DNA of 64,000 nt from Fuerstiella marisgermanici (lineage in GTDB: Bacteria; Planctomycetota; Planctomycetia; Planctomycetales; Planctomycetaceae): contig NZ_CP017641.1 of assembly GCF_001983935.1 (NCBI RefSeq), forward strand, positions 3,286,001 through 3,350,000, written 5' to 3'. The position numbers were made by a program, and so were the translations under genes. Each line of letters opens with the position of its first letter. Within the stretch, counting starts at the first letter, position 1. Below are positions 1 to 8,590 of this stretch, piece by piece. The notes under the pieces were generated by a model, which saw only the letters and a list, made by a program, of their open reading frames with translations, did no database searches and was not told the origin of the DNA.

Positions 1-1011
1 CCGCAGCGGAATCAAAAGCTGGGTGGTCACGTAGACCGCTAAAAACGCCAGCGTCCACCATTGACCTGCAAAGTTTGTTTCTGCGGTCGGATTTGCCAAT
101 CCGTTGGGCACGCCTTTGCAACGTTTCGCTGCTGCTTGCCAAAACAGAAAACGACGCGGCCAGGATGGTTCGAAGAAAATTGTCGTCAACGCGATCATCA
201 GCCACGGAAAGATTCCGATGTCAAACAGAAGTACATTCAGGAGGTGAAATCCGATTGCGACGAGGAACGCGAACGTTCGAGTCGGACGCCACAGCAGCAA
301 GGGGATGATCAGGAGGTCGAATGCCAGGCCGCCATAGCTGAATAACGCGATCATCCATTCCTCGCGGAAAAACGCCCCGAGGATCGGGAAATCTGTTTCC
401 CGGGCAAGCAACAAACGGACAGGTTGCAAGCGGATGATCCAATCCTGCTCGAGTTTCGCGAAGCCTGAATAGACATACACAATTCCCACTTGGAATCTCA
501 CCAACCACAACATCCAAACCGGCACAACAGACAAACGCAATTTGGGACGCCAACAGACATCCAGAGAAAAACTGCCGTGCGCCGGCACGACGGCCAGAAT
601 ACCGCTCAGCAAAATTATCAGGTAGTAATGGTTGTGATACGCGGTTCGGTCCAGCAACAGTACATAGGTAAATCCCACGCAGAACAGCAGTGCGGCATAG
701 CGATAGAACAATCCCAAAACGATGCATGCGGCCAGAACACTGAGTGCAGCAAAATGCAATCGCATGCCGGGCTCCGGCCAGGGGTGCACCCAGTTGAATC
801 CGAGGTAGCGGAAGTGAAACTGATCGGAATCGTAAAGGGCGTCGATGGCTCCAGACTGAAACAGCTCCCGCAAATGCCACAGCAAAATTGTGCCAAAGGC
901 AATTCGTATGAACACAAGGCTCGCAATGTCCACGGGGCGAAACAGTCGGCTCAGCACGGTCGGGCGATCTTTAGCAAGACCCACGACATCGGTTGTGGTT
1001 CCAGCCATCAT
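1..1011 (-). CDS. HTTM / vitamin-K-dependent-carboxylase-like membrane protein (3' end outside window)
   Basis: An open frame runs leftward from ATG 1011 to the window edge without a stop, giving at least 337 residues. Near the N-terminus it reads RPVDIASLVFIRIAFG, then LLLDRTAYHNHYYL, then GIVYVYSGFAKLEQDW and FDIGIFPWLMIALTT. This is the same order of motifs as in the HTTM gene just upstream, so the two are tandem paralogues. Several hydrophobic helices are evident, so it is an integral membrane protein. HTTM proteins are related to gamma-glutamyl carboxylase, but the bacterial substrate is generally unknown. Its ATG overlaps the upstream stop (ATGA), so translation is probably coupled, and the IS insertion upstream may be polar on it. 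The C-terminal part is not visible. Confidence 0.85.
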   Translation of the reverse strand, partial: MMAGTTTDVVGLAKDRPTVLSRLFRPVDIASLVFIRIAFGTILLWHLRELFQSGAIDALYDSDQFHFRYLGFNWVHPWPEPGMRLHFAALSVLAACIVLGLFYRYAALLFCVGFTYVLLLDRTAYHNHYYLIILLSGILAVVPAHGSFSLDVCWRPKLRLSVVPVWMLWLVRFQVGIVYVYSGFAKLEQDWIIRLQPVRLLLARETDFPILGAFFREEWMIALFSYGGLAFDLLIIPLLLWRPTRTFAFLVAIGFHLLNVLLFDIGIFPWLMIALTTIFFEPSWPRRFLFWQAAAKRCKGVPNGLANPTAETNFAGQWWTLAFLAVYVTTQLLIPLR

Positions 1012-2144
1012 AAAGAACCCGCATCTTCTGTCGCGGCGGGAAACAGTTCTGGAAAATCCTCTGCCCAGTCTCGCACTGGCACGTTCCATAGTTGCTCAGG
1101 CACTGCCTCCGTCAGGGGGAGCACGAATGGCCGGTGGAACATCGAACGTTGTTCCTGCGACAAATCCAGTTCGGGATCGATTAACAGCTGAGGCCGCCGC
1201 CCATTTAACGACACAAGTGCGACGGCGTGAATCTCGAAGTTTTCAAAGCCGTCCTTTTGAAAGCCTTCCGAAAGACGGTGAGCAAGCTGCAGAATCAGAT
1301 CGGGATCGCTGATCAGTCGTCGATATTGAAACCGCGACAACATCGGGCGAACGTCAATCGGCAGCCGTTGCGACGTTCCAGGCTTGACGGCATGAAACGC
1401 GACGCCCCCTCGTTTGTGGTTGAGCATCATTCGCCACGCAAAGTTGTCTCCTTCGCCCGTCCAGCTCGGATTGCCGGGATACAGGTGATGGCGAAATGGG
1501 ACCAGCAGTTGCACTACAACAAATAACAGCAGGACGAACACCGTCGCGGTATTAGGATCTTTTTCAGCGGCGGCAACAGGTTCGGTGATCTCCACAGCCG
1601 GACGCTGGTCTGACGCCTGGTTGCGGCCCCCAAACCGCATGGCTCGACGAGGCCAATCTGGCGGGAGAAACAGCGTCGTTGCGGCGATCATCAGCCATGG
1701 AAACACACCGATATCAAACAGAACGGCGTTGATGGTGTGAAACAAAGCCGCGATCGCGAAGGCGGCCATCCGAGTTCTCGGCCACAGTAGGCACGGCACG
1801 ATTGGCAAATCAAACAGCAGACCGCCGTAGACGATACTCCAGGCAGCCGTGTTGTGTTGCAGCCAGCTGCCAATGAACGGAACGTCCAGGCGTTCCTGCA
1901 GCCCCAATTGGACAGCCGCGCCCTGCAGCCAGTCGCGATCAAGTTTTGCGATGCCAGCATAAATATACGGAATCGCAATCTGAAATCGCAGCAGCCACAG
2001 TGTCCAGGCGGGCGTCGTCGAACCGGAATGTCTGCCCGGCCGCAGGCTGTCGCCCGACCAAACTCGGTGCGCCGGAACGAATGCCATGACGAAACAGAGC
2101 AGGCATATTAAATATTCATGATTCAGGTAGTAAGTTTTTTCCAA
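1008..2144 (-). pseudogene. HTTM protein, C-terminal part, separated from its N-terminus by an IS
   Basis: This frame begins inside the family motif (LLEKTYYLNHEYL) directly next to the IS at 2158-3412. It continues through IAIPYIYAGIAKLDRDW, FDIGVFPWLMIAA and a soluble C-terminal domain to TGA 1010-1008. Removing the IS and one copy of the 12-bp target duplication joins it in frame to the piece at 3413-3741 (GGYTYLFL + LEKTYYLNH), restoring about 488 residues, a normal HTTM length. The isolated 378-residue fragment lacks the first membrane helices and is unlikely to work. Confidence 0.88.
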
Positions 2145-2145
2145 C

Positions 2146-2157
2146 AGGAACAGATAC
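2146..2157. repeat. Target-site duplication, left copy
   Basis: AGGAACAGATAC is found here and again at 3413-3424, immediately outside the two ends of the IS. Twelve bases is slightly longer than the 8-10 usually quoted for this family, so one or two bases may match by chance. Confidence 0.85.
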
Positions 2158-3412
2158 AGGGGGATTGCACGTTAAGTCATTTGCCGAACAGGACTTTCGC
2201 GAGGTATGTCTCATCCCAGGCAGCATTGAGTCTTTTGTTTTTGATCCCCACCTTGGCTGTGGATTCGTTTTTCAGAAGACTCAACGCCGTGCGGCGAAGG
2301 ATGCTGAAGTTCATATCTGCGTGGCCTTTGCGGATCCTCGATTGATCTTCCTGGAAAGTGACGTCCAGTTGCCAATGCAAATTGTTCTCGACACCCCAAT
2401 GGCTCCGCACAGCTTCGGCGAAACGACGGCCGGAGACATAACGGCTTAAAATGTAATAGCGGATGCCGATGCACATTTTGCCGTCGCGGAGAGTGTTGTT
2501 GATCGCGATCCCGATCGCCTTCAGGTTCTTCCAGCGATGTGCGTCCGGAAGATCCTCCGGCGCACGACAGATCAGATACTGTCGCAAATCTTCGCGGCCG
2601 CCGGTGTTTTCTTTCGTTTCAAATCGTCGCACCGGACAGCGTGCAAAGTCATCTTCCAAATGGTCGGCGAAGAACGCGACAAGACCTGCGTGTAGCGTGG
2701 GCTGATTGCCTTTCGCGGCAAGACAATAGTCCGCCTCTGCGTCGACAATCTTCGACGCGATTTCCGTTTGGCAACCCATGGCGTCAATCGTCACTAAAGC
2801 ACCGGAAACCTCGATCAATTCCAGCAGTTTGGGAATCGCCGTAATCTCATTACTCTTCGCATCGACGACGACTTGCCCGAGACTGATATGATTGGCTGTG
2901 GCCCATGCACTGACCATGTGGATGGCCGACTTGCCACTGGCTTTGTCATAGCTGCGACGGAGTGTCTTACCATCGATCGCGATGATTTGTCCGTCACTGA
3001 TTTTCTGCAGAGAAGTGATCCAATTCAGTAAGCACTTTTCAAATTCTGCAGGACGAATCAGAGCGAGGATGGCGTTGAAACGATCGTGCGACGGAATCCC
3101 TGCGGACAGATCGAGATACTTCGCAAACCAATCTCGTTTCGTTCTGCCAAACTTCGCAATCGCGACAAAATCATCCGCGCCACTGATCACAGCACAGACT
3201 GCAATGAACAGAATATTTTGAAGCGGATAGACCGGCTCACCGCGCCTTGGATCCGTAACATCAGAGAAATGATCGACAAAACTGGTGGACAAAGGCATGG
3301 CAGGAATCCTTTCGCGGCTCAAACATTTCAGCACACATAGCAGCGTGAAACATCACACTGACACTGAAGGTTGCCATCTATACCATCTTATCCAATGTCG
3401 CGCAATCCGCCT
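2158..3412 (-). mobile_element. ISAs1-family insertion sequence (type A)
   Basis: The 1,255-bp element has imperfect terminal inverted repeats. The left end reads AGGGGGATTGCA and the right end, reverse-complemented, reads AGGCGGATTGCG. It carries one transposase gene on the minus strand, the same direction as the gene it interrupts. A 12-bp direct repeat flanks it, so this is a single intact insertion. It differs clearly from the element at 3912-5202 in both termini and protein. Confidence 0.88.
2177..3298 (-). CDS. ISAs1-family DDE transposase (type A)
   Basis: 373 residues from ATG 3298, preceded at good spacing by AAGGA. The N-terminal region FSDVTDPRRGEPVYPL is the typical ISAs1 H-repeat start. 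Catalytic-type acidic positions are visible in IAIDGKTLRR, in VTIDAMGCQ and in the C-terminal HWGVENNLHWQLDV followed by FQED. A frame-compatible ATG exists 12 codons upstream but lacks a better ribosome site. The frame is uninterrupted, so it is probably active. Confidence 0.93.
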   Translation of the reverse strand: MPLSTSFVDHFSDVTDPRRGEPVYPLQNILFIAVCAVISGADDFVAIAKFGRTKRDWFAKYLDLSAGIPSHDRFNAILALIRPAEFEKCLLNWITSLQKISDGQIIAIDGKTLRRSYDKASGKSAIHMVSAWATANHISLGQVVVDAKSNEITAIPKLLELIEVSGALVTIDAMGCQTEIASKIVDAEADYCLAAKGNQPTLHAGLVAFFADHLEDDFARCPVRRFETKENTGGREDLRQYLICRAPEDLPDAHRWKNLKAIGIAINNTLRDGKMCIGIRYYILSRYVSGRRFAEAVRSHWGVENNLHWQLDVTFQEDQSRIRKGHADMNFSILRRTALSLLKNESTAKVGIKNKRLNAAWDETYLAKVLFGK

Positions 3413-3741
3413 AGGAACAGATACGTGTAGCCGCCGCAAAAGAGGGCAACCGCAATTCTGTAGAACACCCCCAGCATGATAAACAATGCCAGCACGCCCA
3501 TTACGAAAACCAGCAGGTGCATTGCCACGGCTGGCAAAGGACGAACCCAGCCGAAGCCGAAATACGTGAAGTGAAGACGCTGCGCTATGTATTCCGACTG
3601 CACTCCACCGTGCAACAGAAAGTACCAGACCTTCCAAGCGAGCAGCATTCCGAACAGGATTCGAAAGCAAGCCAGCGAAGCAACGTCGACGGGGGCACAC
3701 AATCGGCGCCGGATGGCAGAAGAACGAGTGGATTCCGTCAC
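3388..3741 (-). pseudogene. HTTM protein, N-terminal part, truncated by the IS
   Basis: The likely start is GTG 3741, which has GGAGG five bases upstream; an in-frame ATG at 3798 is possible but less well placed. The protein begins with RLCAPVDVASLACFRI and runs through two hydrophobic segments to GGYTYLFL at 3413. It then enters IS sequence and stops at 3388. The lost remainder is the frame at 1008-2144. Transcription starts from the gap shared with the divergent SDR gene (3742-3875). Confidence 0.87.
3413..3424. repeat. Target-site duplication, right copy
   Basis: Identical 12 bases to 2146-2157, abutting the right end of the type A IS. Confidence 0.85.
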
Positions 3742-3875
3742 GCGTGCCTCCACATCATCCGGTTTGAACTCACACGCCAGCCTGCCGCATGCGTACATGC
3801 TTTGCTACACTTTCGCTGACTGTTATCCACGACTAAGAAAAACTGCGGCTGAGCACATGCAGCAGGAGCATCACA

Positions 3876-3911
3876 TTGAAACGGCGTGTCTTTTTGACTG
3901 GCGGTACGGGG
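3876..3911 (+). pseudogene. N-terminal 12 codons of an SDR/epimerase gene cut by an IS
   Basis: TTG 3876 follows AGGAG at seven bases and encodes LKRRVFLTGGTG, the first strand and the start of the Rossmann glycine motif. The IS at 3912 cuts between GGTG and YIG. With the IS and one duplication removed, the frame reads on into 5213 (TGGTGYIGTPLV), giving a 299-residue protein. It is too short to be called on its own and is recognised only by reconstruction. Confidence 0.82.
3903..3911. repeat. Target-site duplication, left copy
   Basis: GGTACGGGG occurs here and at 5204-5212, on the two sides of the IS. A one-base uncertainty in the right IS end prevents fixing the exact length at 9 or 10. 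Confidence 0.8.
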
Positions 3912-5202
3912 CAGGGCCAGCGCGCACTTTGGGCAATTTAGGCTGGCGCGACAAGTGAGTATTGGTTAGTCTTTTCGTGTCGTAACATCGGACTTCACGA
4001 GGAGAGGACAAGAGATGTCGACAGTTGAACTGGCGGTCACCCAGGAGCTGACAGGAAACATTGTTCATTACTTTGATCAATTGAAAGACCCGCGTTCCAA
4101 CATCAATCGTCTGCATCTGCTTGGTGATGTGATTGTGATCGCCATTTGCGGAGTGCTGGCCAACGCCGACGGCCCCAGTGCGATTGCGGAATGGGCGCGA
4201 CTGAATGCCGATGGCCTGCAGAAACACCTGGCACTTCCGCATGGCATTCCGAAAAAAGATACGTACCGGCGCGTCCTTTCTCTCCTGAAGCCGAACGACT
4301 TTCAAGCGTGCTTCGTGCAATGGATTGAATCGCTGGAAGGACTTTCCGACGAACAGAAAGAAGGCTACAGAAAACAGATTGCGATTGATGGCAAAGCACT
4401 CCGTCGATCACATGACAAAAAGAATGGGCTGGGTGCGTTGTTCATCGTGAGTGCGTGGGCTTCTGATCAGGGGATTTCTCTGGGACAGGTGGCGACGGAA
4501 GAGAAGTCGAACGAGATCACCGCGATCCCGAAATTACTGAACGAAATCAATATCGATGAGGCGATCATTACGATTGACGCAGCGGGTTGTCAAAAAAACA
4601 TTGCGCAGCAGATCGTGTCTGGCAATGCAGACTATGTGTTAGCCCTGAAAGGCAACCAACCGAAACTCTATGAGGTCGTGCAGAAGTTTTTTCTCGATCA
4701 CCTGGAGGATGACTTCGCTCGCTGTCCCGTCAGTCGCTATGAAGAAACAGAGAAGGGACACGGTCGGCAGGAACAGAGAATCTACTATCAGGCGACCGTG
4801 CCTGTCGATTTTGACGTGGGCCACAAATGGGCCGGACTCAAGACCATCGGAACGGCGATCCGAATGTACGAGCAGGACGGCATTCATCATTCTGACGTTC
4901 GCTACTACATCAGCAGTCTGCGTCGCAAAGGCGAGCTGTTCGCAACAACGGTTCGTGGTCACTGGGCCATAGAAAACACGCTGCACTGGAGTCTCGACAT
5001 GACCTACCGCGAGGATGAGAGTCGAGTCCGAAACCGAATCTTCGCGAACAATTTGTCATGGCTCAGACGACTCACACTCAGCCTCATCAAGAAACATCCT
5101 GGCAAACAAAGCAACGTCATGAAAAGAAGAATGGCCGGATGGAACATTGACTATTTGATGCAAATCCTTACCGGCAAAACAACTTAGTATGCGCTGGCCC
5201 TG
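3912..5202 (+). mobile_element. ISAs1-family insertion sequence (type B), copy 1
   Basis: The 1,291-bp element has terminal inverted repeats: left CAGGGCCAGCGCGCACT, right (reverse-complemented) CAGGGCCAGCGCATACT. It carries a single transposase gene. It is inserted in the Rossmann motif of an SDR gene and flanked by GGTACGGGG. A second copy starting at 62803 looks base-for-base the same over the part inside the window. Confidence 0.9.
4015..5187 (+). CDS. ISAs1-family DDE transposase (type B), copy 1
   Basis: 390 residues. ATG 4015 follows GAGGAGAGGAC. The N-terminal FDQLKDPRSNINRLHLLGDV is typical of the family. The acidic catalytic positions lie in IAIDGKALRRSHD, in ITIDAAGCQ and in HWAIENTLHWSLDM followed by YRED. 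The frame is intact. It shares clear family similarity with the type A transposase but is a different element. Confidence 0.94.
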   Translation: MSTVELAVTQELTGNIVHYFDQLKDPRSNINRLHLLGDVIVIAICGVLANADGPSAIAEWARLNADGLQKHLALPHGIPKKDTYRRVLSLLKPNDFQACFVQWIESLEGLSDEQKEGYRKQIAIDGKALRRSHDKKNGLGALFIVSAWASDQGISLGQVATEEKSNEITAIPKLLNEINIDEAIITIDAAGCQKNIAQQIVSGNADYVLALKGNQPKLYEVVQKFFLDHLEDDFARCPVSRYEETEKGHGRQEQRIYYQATVPVDFDVGHKWAGLKTIGTAIRMYEQDGIHHSDVRYYISSLRRKGELFATTVRGHWAIENTLHWSLDMTYREDESRVRNRIFANNLSWLRRLTLSLIKKHPGKQSNVMKRRMAGWNIDYLMQILTGKTT

Positions 5203-6076
5203 GGGTACGGGGTACATCGGAACGCCCTTGGTCAAACGACTGCTGCAAAGTGATGCCATCGACGAAGTGAACTGCCTGATCCGCACGACAGCCGATTCCG
5301 ATCGTTTCCCTTCGAGGTCGCTTTTGCGATATTCCGTCGGAGACATCACTCAACCGGCGGCGTACGCAGGCGAATTGAAACAGTGTGACACGCTGATTCA
5401 TATGGCGGCTGCGACAGGAAAGGTTTCGAAGGCTGAGCATTGGCGGGTTAATTGTGAGGGGACCAAAAATCTGGTTGACGCGAGTGTTGCGGCTGGAATT
5501 CGTCACTTCATCTTCATCAGTTCCATCGCCGCCGGGTATCCCGACAACAAATACTACCACTATGCTCAGGCAAAATCCGCAGCGGAACAATATGTACTAA
5601 ACAGTCCGCTGCAGGCGACCGTGGTTCGACCGACCATTGTGACCGGGCACGACGCTCCCGTCACCCAAGGACTGCGGAAGCTGCGAATGGGGCGGTTGCT
5701 TTTGCTGTTCGGAACGGGTGAAGTATGCGTTCAGCCGGTTTCGGTCAGCGACCTTGTCGAAGTTTTACACGAAGTCACGCTGCAGCAGCCGACGAGGCAA
5801 ATTATTGAAGTTGGCGGTAAGGATGTGTTGACGCTGCGTCGCTTTATTGAATGCATTAGTTCACCGGATTCCAAACCTTTGATCCCGATCCCCATTCCTC
5901 TGCGGCCCGCCCGATTTCTGCTGGCGATGATGGAACCTGCGATTAGTCGCTGGCTGCCGCTTACGGCCGGGCAACTCGCACTGTTCCGCAACAACTCGAC
6001 AGCAGCCACTTCCGATGTCGGCAGCACTCATGAATTCATGTCACTTGAAGAATTGGTTGCCCAGTGTCACGGCTGA
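5189..6076 (+). pseudogene. SDR-type NAD(P)-dependent epimerase/dehydratase, 5' end lost to an IS
   Basis: Genuine gene sequence begins at 5213 with YIGTPLVKRLLQ; the first residues of the open frame are IS sequence. It has the extended-SDR pattern: DTLIHMAAATGK, the FIFISSIAAG strand, and YYHYAQAKSAAEQYV holding the catalytic YxxxK. Cut off from the glycine motif and start codon at 3876-3911, it should be inactive unless the IS excises precisely. The gene overlaps the next one by 13 bases. Confidence 0.88.
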
Positions 6077-6549
6077 ACCCTGAGCAGCAGCGCCGCCGAG
6101 AAGCTGAGGCTTTCGCTCGTTACTTGTTTCGGATGAACTGCCCGGAAGAGGTCGCTAAATCGTACGTGCGATTTAACGAACAGCACTTGGCCCGTTTCAA
6201 TTCTGGGTGCGGTGGATTCGATCGACTGTTGATGAAGATGGGCAGACATCGCTGGCTGTTACGCATCGCGGACTGTTACGCGGCTTTGTTTCGTCGCCAT
6301 TCCATTTTGCGACAACGCCTGGTGCTGTGCCTCGCCTTGTTGGAATGTCGCCCCGAGTTCGACCAGGCACTGCAGTGTCGCCGACCGATTGGTAGATTGC
6401 GGGCGAGCGTTGAACTGGTGTCTGCTTTGGCGGTGCAAGCGGGGGTCGCAGCGGCAGCAGTTACTCTTCTGGGCCCAATCGACGTGGCTAGTCGTTTGTT
6501 TTATTTCGGAACGGGCGCGCAGTCAAAAGAAGAGGCAGCCGTCCGGTGA
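6064..6549 (+). CDS. Hypothetical protein between SDR and GMC genes
   Basis: 161 residues from GTG 6064, overlapping the end of the SDR gene. The protein is Arg/Leu-rich with a basic N-terminal helix (EQQRRREAEAFARYLF) and a moderately hydrophobic C-terminal stretch near residues 117-145 that could be membrane-associated. I do not recognise a family. Its stop overlaps the next start (GTGA). Its position between an SDR and a GMC oxidoreductase suggests a small accessory subunit of the oxidoreductase, but that is inference from context only. Confidence 0.7.
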   Translation: MSRLNPEQQRRREAEAFARYLFRMNCPEEVAKSYVRFNEQHLARFNSGCGGFDRLLMKMGRHRWLLRIADCYAALFRRHSILRQRLVLCLALLECRPEFDQALQCRRPIGRLRASVELVSALAVQAGVAAAAVTLLGPIDVASRLFYFGTGAQSKEEAAVR

Positions 6550-8174
6550 AGGAGCCAATCGTTATCATTGGATCAGGAGCCGCCGGAGTCCATTGTGCGC
6601 TGACGTTGCTTCAGGCGGGGTGCCGCGTCCAGATGCTGGATGTCGGGCAATCCGGATCGATACCGCCGTTGCCAAACGTTCCAATTTCAGAACTTAAATC
6701 ACAACTGGCAGATCCTGAATCCTACTTTCTGGGGAAAGATCCGAACGCCATTCGGCTGCCGGGTGACGATGGTGAATACTATGCGCTCCCACCGTCCAAG
6801 AGTCACGTCGTCGAATCGGGACTCGCGACCGATCCACGGTCGGCCGGCTTCTCACCTCTTGTGTCCTTCGCTCGCGGCGGCTTCGCTGACGCATGGACGG
6901 GCGGCTGCTACCCCTTTGATGACAATGATCTCCGCGACTTCCCGATCGACTTCGCCGGGATGCAGCCGTTCTACGACGAAGTCGCAAAGCGAATCGGCAT
7001 CTCAGGATCGGACGACCTGGCGTCGTTGATTCCCTATCACGATGGTATTCAGGAACCGCTGGAACTCGATCCGCATTCTGAATTTCTGTTGCGCACGTAT
7101 CATGAAAGAGTGAAAGACAAATCGCCAGGGATTCACCTGGGACACGCTCGGTCAGCAGTGATTTCCCAGGCGACTGACGGGCGATCCGCCTGCAGTTCAC
7201 TGGGACGGTGTTTGTGGGGGTGCCCGACTTCGTCGTTTTACGTTCCATCGCTGACACTTGCGCAATGCCGAACTTATGATTCCTTCGATTACCGGCCGGG
7301 GCTGCGAGTTTCGCATGCGGTCTGTGATTCCACACGGCAGGTAAAAGCAGTGGAAGCGACCGATGAACAAGGAGAAAAACACCTGTTCGATGTCGGTACT
7401 TTGGTGCTGGCTGCCGGTACGTTATCCACGTCGGCGATCTATCTGCGCACGCTGGAGCAGGCTGGTGTGTCAGAACCGGTGCTGACTGGATTGATGGACA
7501 ACCGCCAAATTCACATACCGTTTGTGACGCCCGCTTTGTTCGGGCAGCCGATCGCGGCGGATGCCTATCAATACCATCGCCTGGCAATGGTTGTTGAAGA
7601 CGCTCAACTTCCGGCCAGTTGTCATGGGCAGTTGACAACTCTAAAGGCGGCGATGACTCATCCGATTTTGCAGCGGCTGCCTATTGGGTTGCGGAGTGCT
7701 GTGCGAATGTTTCGCAATGTTCGATCAGGTATGGGGCTGTTGAATTTAAGCTTTCCCGAGACTCGCCGCAGCAACAATCGAATCCGATTGGTTGCGCAGA
7801 AAGCAGACGGTCAGCAACCTTCACTGCACGTTGCTATCGACTACTACCCGCCCGTTGCCGAGCGGCAAACTCACAAGCGGGTTAAGCGGCAGGTGCGGCG
7901 ATTCATGAAGCAACTCGGCTGCCACACGTTTGGGTTTTGGAATTCCACTCGCGACATGGGCGCGAGCATTCACTATGCAGGCACGATCCCCATGTCGGCG
8001 ACCGCTGCGCCACACACCGTAAGCCCTTCCGGCAATAGCCACGACTTTCCAAACCTGTGGATCGTCGATGCCAGCGTCTTTCCATCGCTGCCCGCCAAGA
8101 GTCTTACGCTGACAACGATGGCCAATTCCATTCGTACGACCAGGTTAATGCTTGAATCCCTCAAGTCATCGTAA
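6546..8174 (+). CDS. GMC-family FAD-dependent oxidoreductase
   Basis: 542 residues from GTG 6546, which overlaps the upstream stop by four bases. The N-terminal IVIIGSGAAGVHCALTLL is the FAD dinucleotide-binding motif. A central LVLAAGTLSTSAIYLRTL matches the GMC signature region. The C-terminus holds HYAGTIPMS and NLWIVDASVFPSLPAKSLTL, as expected for a GMC oxidoreductase. It probably oxidises an alcohol or sugar hydroxyl; the substrate is unknown. It sits third in an operon whose first gene is broken by an IS, so its expression may be lost or may depend on IS read-through. Confidence 0.88.
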   Translation: MKEPIVIIGSGAAGVHCALTLLQAGCRVQMLDVGQSGSIPPLPNVPISELKSQLADPESYFLGKDPNAIRLPGDDGEYYALPPSKSHVVESGLATDPRSAGFSPLVSFARGGFADAWTGGCYPFDDNDLRDFPIDFAGMQPFYDEVAKRIGISGSDDLASLIPYHDGIQEPLELDPHSEFLLRTYHERVKDKSPGIHLGHARSAVISQATDGRSACSSLGRCLWGCPTSSFYVPSLTLAQCRTYDSFDYRPGLRVSHAVCDSTRQVKAVEATDEQGEKHLFDVGTLVLAAGTLSTSAIYLRTLEQAGVSEPVLTGLMDNRQIHIPFVTPALFGQPIAADAYQYHRLAMVVEDAQLPASCHGQLTTLKAAMTHPILQRLPIGLRSAVRMFRNVRSGMGLLNLSFPETRRSNNRIRLVAQKADGQQPSLHVAIDYYPPVAERQTHKRVKRQVRRFMKQLGCHTFGFWNSTRDMGASIHYAGTIPMSATAAPHTVSPSGNSHDFPNLWIVDASVFPSLPAKSLTLTTMANSIRTTRLMLESLKSS

Positions 8175-8590
8175 GACCGCAGACTTATAACGCATTCGAC
8201 GATTCAGGAGACCGTGCCTGTCGAGAAAAAGGCCGGGCAGGATTTTGTCAACGACAGCGAGACCTTTTAAACGGGATGACGTTCAACTCCTGCATGAGTA
8301 TTGGTACCAGCGTCAAGGCCGCGACAATGCAACCGCACAGACGTTATCGGTTGTTGAAGTGCTCAGTCACGCGACATTGCCGCAATACACTTCCTGTTTA
8401 AGTATCATGTGCTGGTCGCGCACTTAGACACGTTCTATTTCAGGTTTGGGTGATTCCGCGAAAACACGCATGACAAGTCGCGTCTGCGTGGCTAGCATTA
8501 AGGTCCCTCCATGCTCACCACCCTCTGGCCCCACCAGATTGGGCGTTACTCGCCCGCAAGCCTCTGGTGACAAGCAAGAAAGACGACACG
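8175..8590. other. Intergenic region before the DUF1501 gene
   Basis: No convincing gene. Close to the downstream start is a nested inverted repeat. ACCAGA (8533-8538) pairs with TCTGGT (8563-8568) and encloses GGGCG (8541-8545) pairing with CGCCC (8551-8555). It may be a leader hairpin; no promoter consensus stands out. Confidence 0.5.

Noticed and set aside
6694-7638. 314-codon leftward frame antisense to the GMC gene
   Set aside because: Arg/Pro/Ser-rich shadow of a clearly coding strand; no ribosome site or family pattern.
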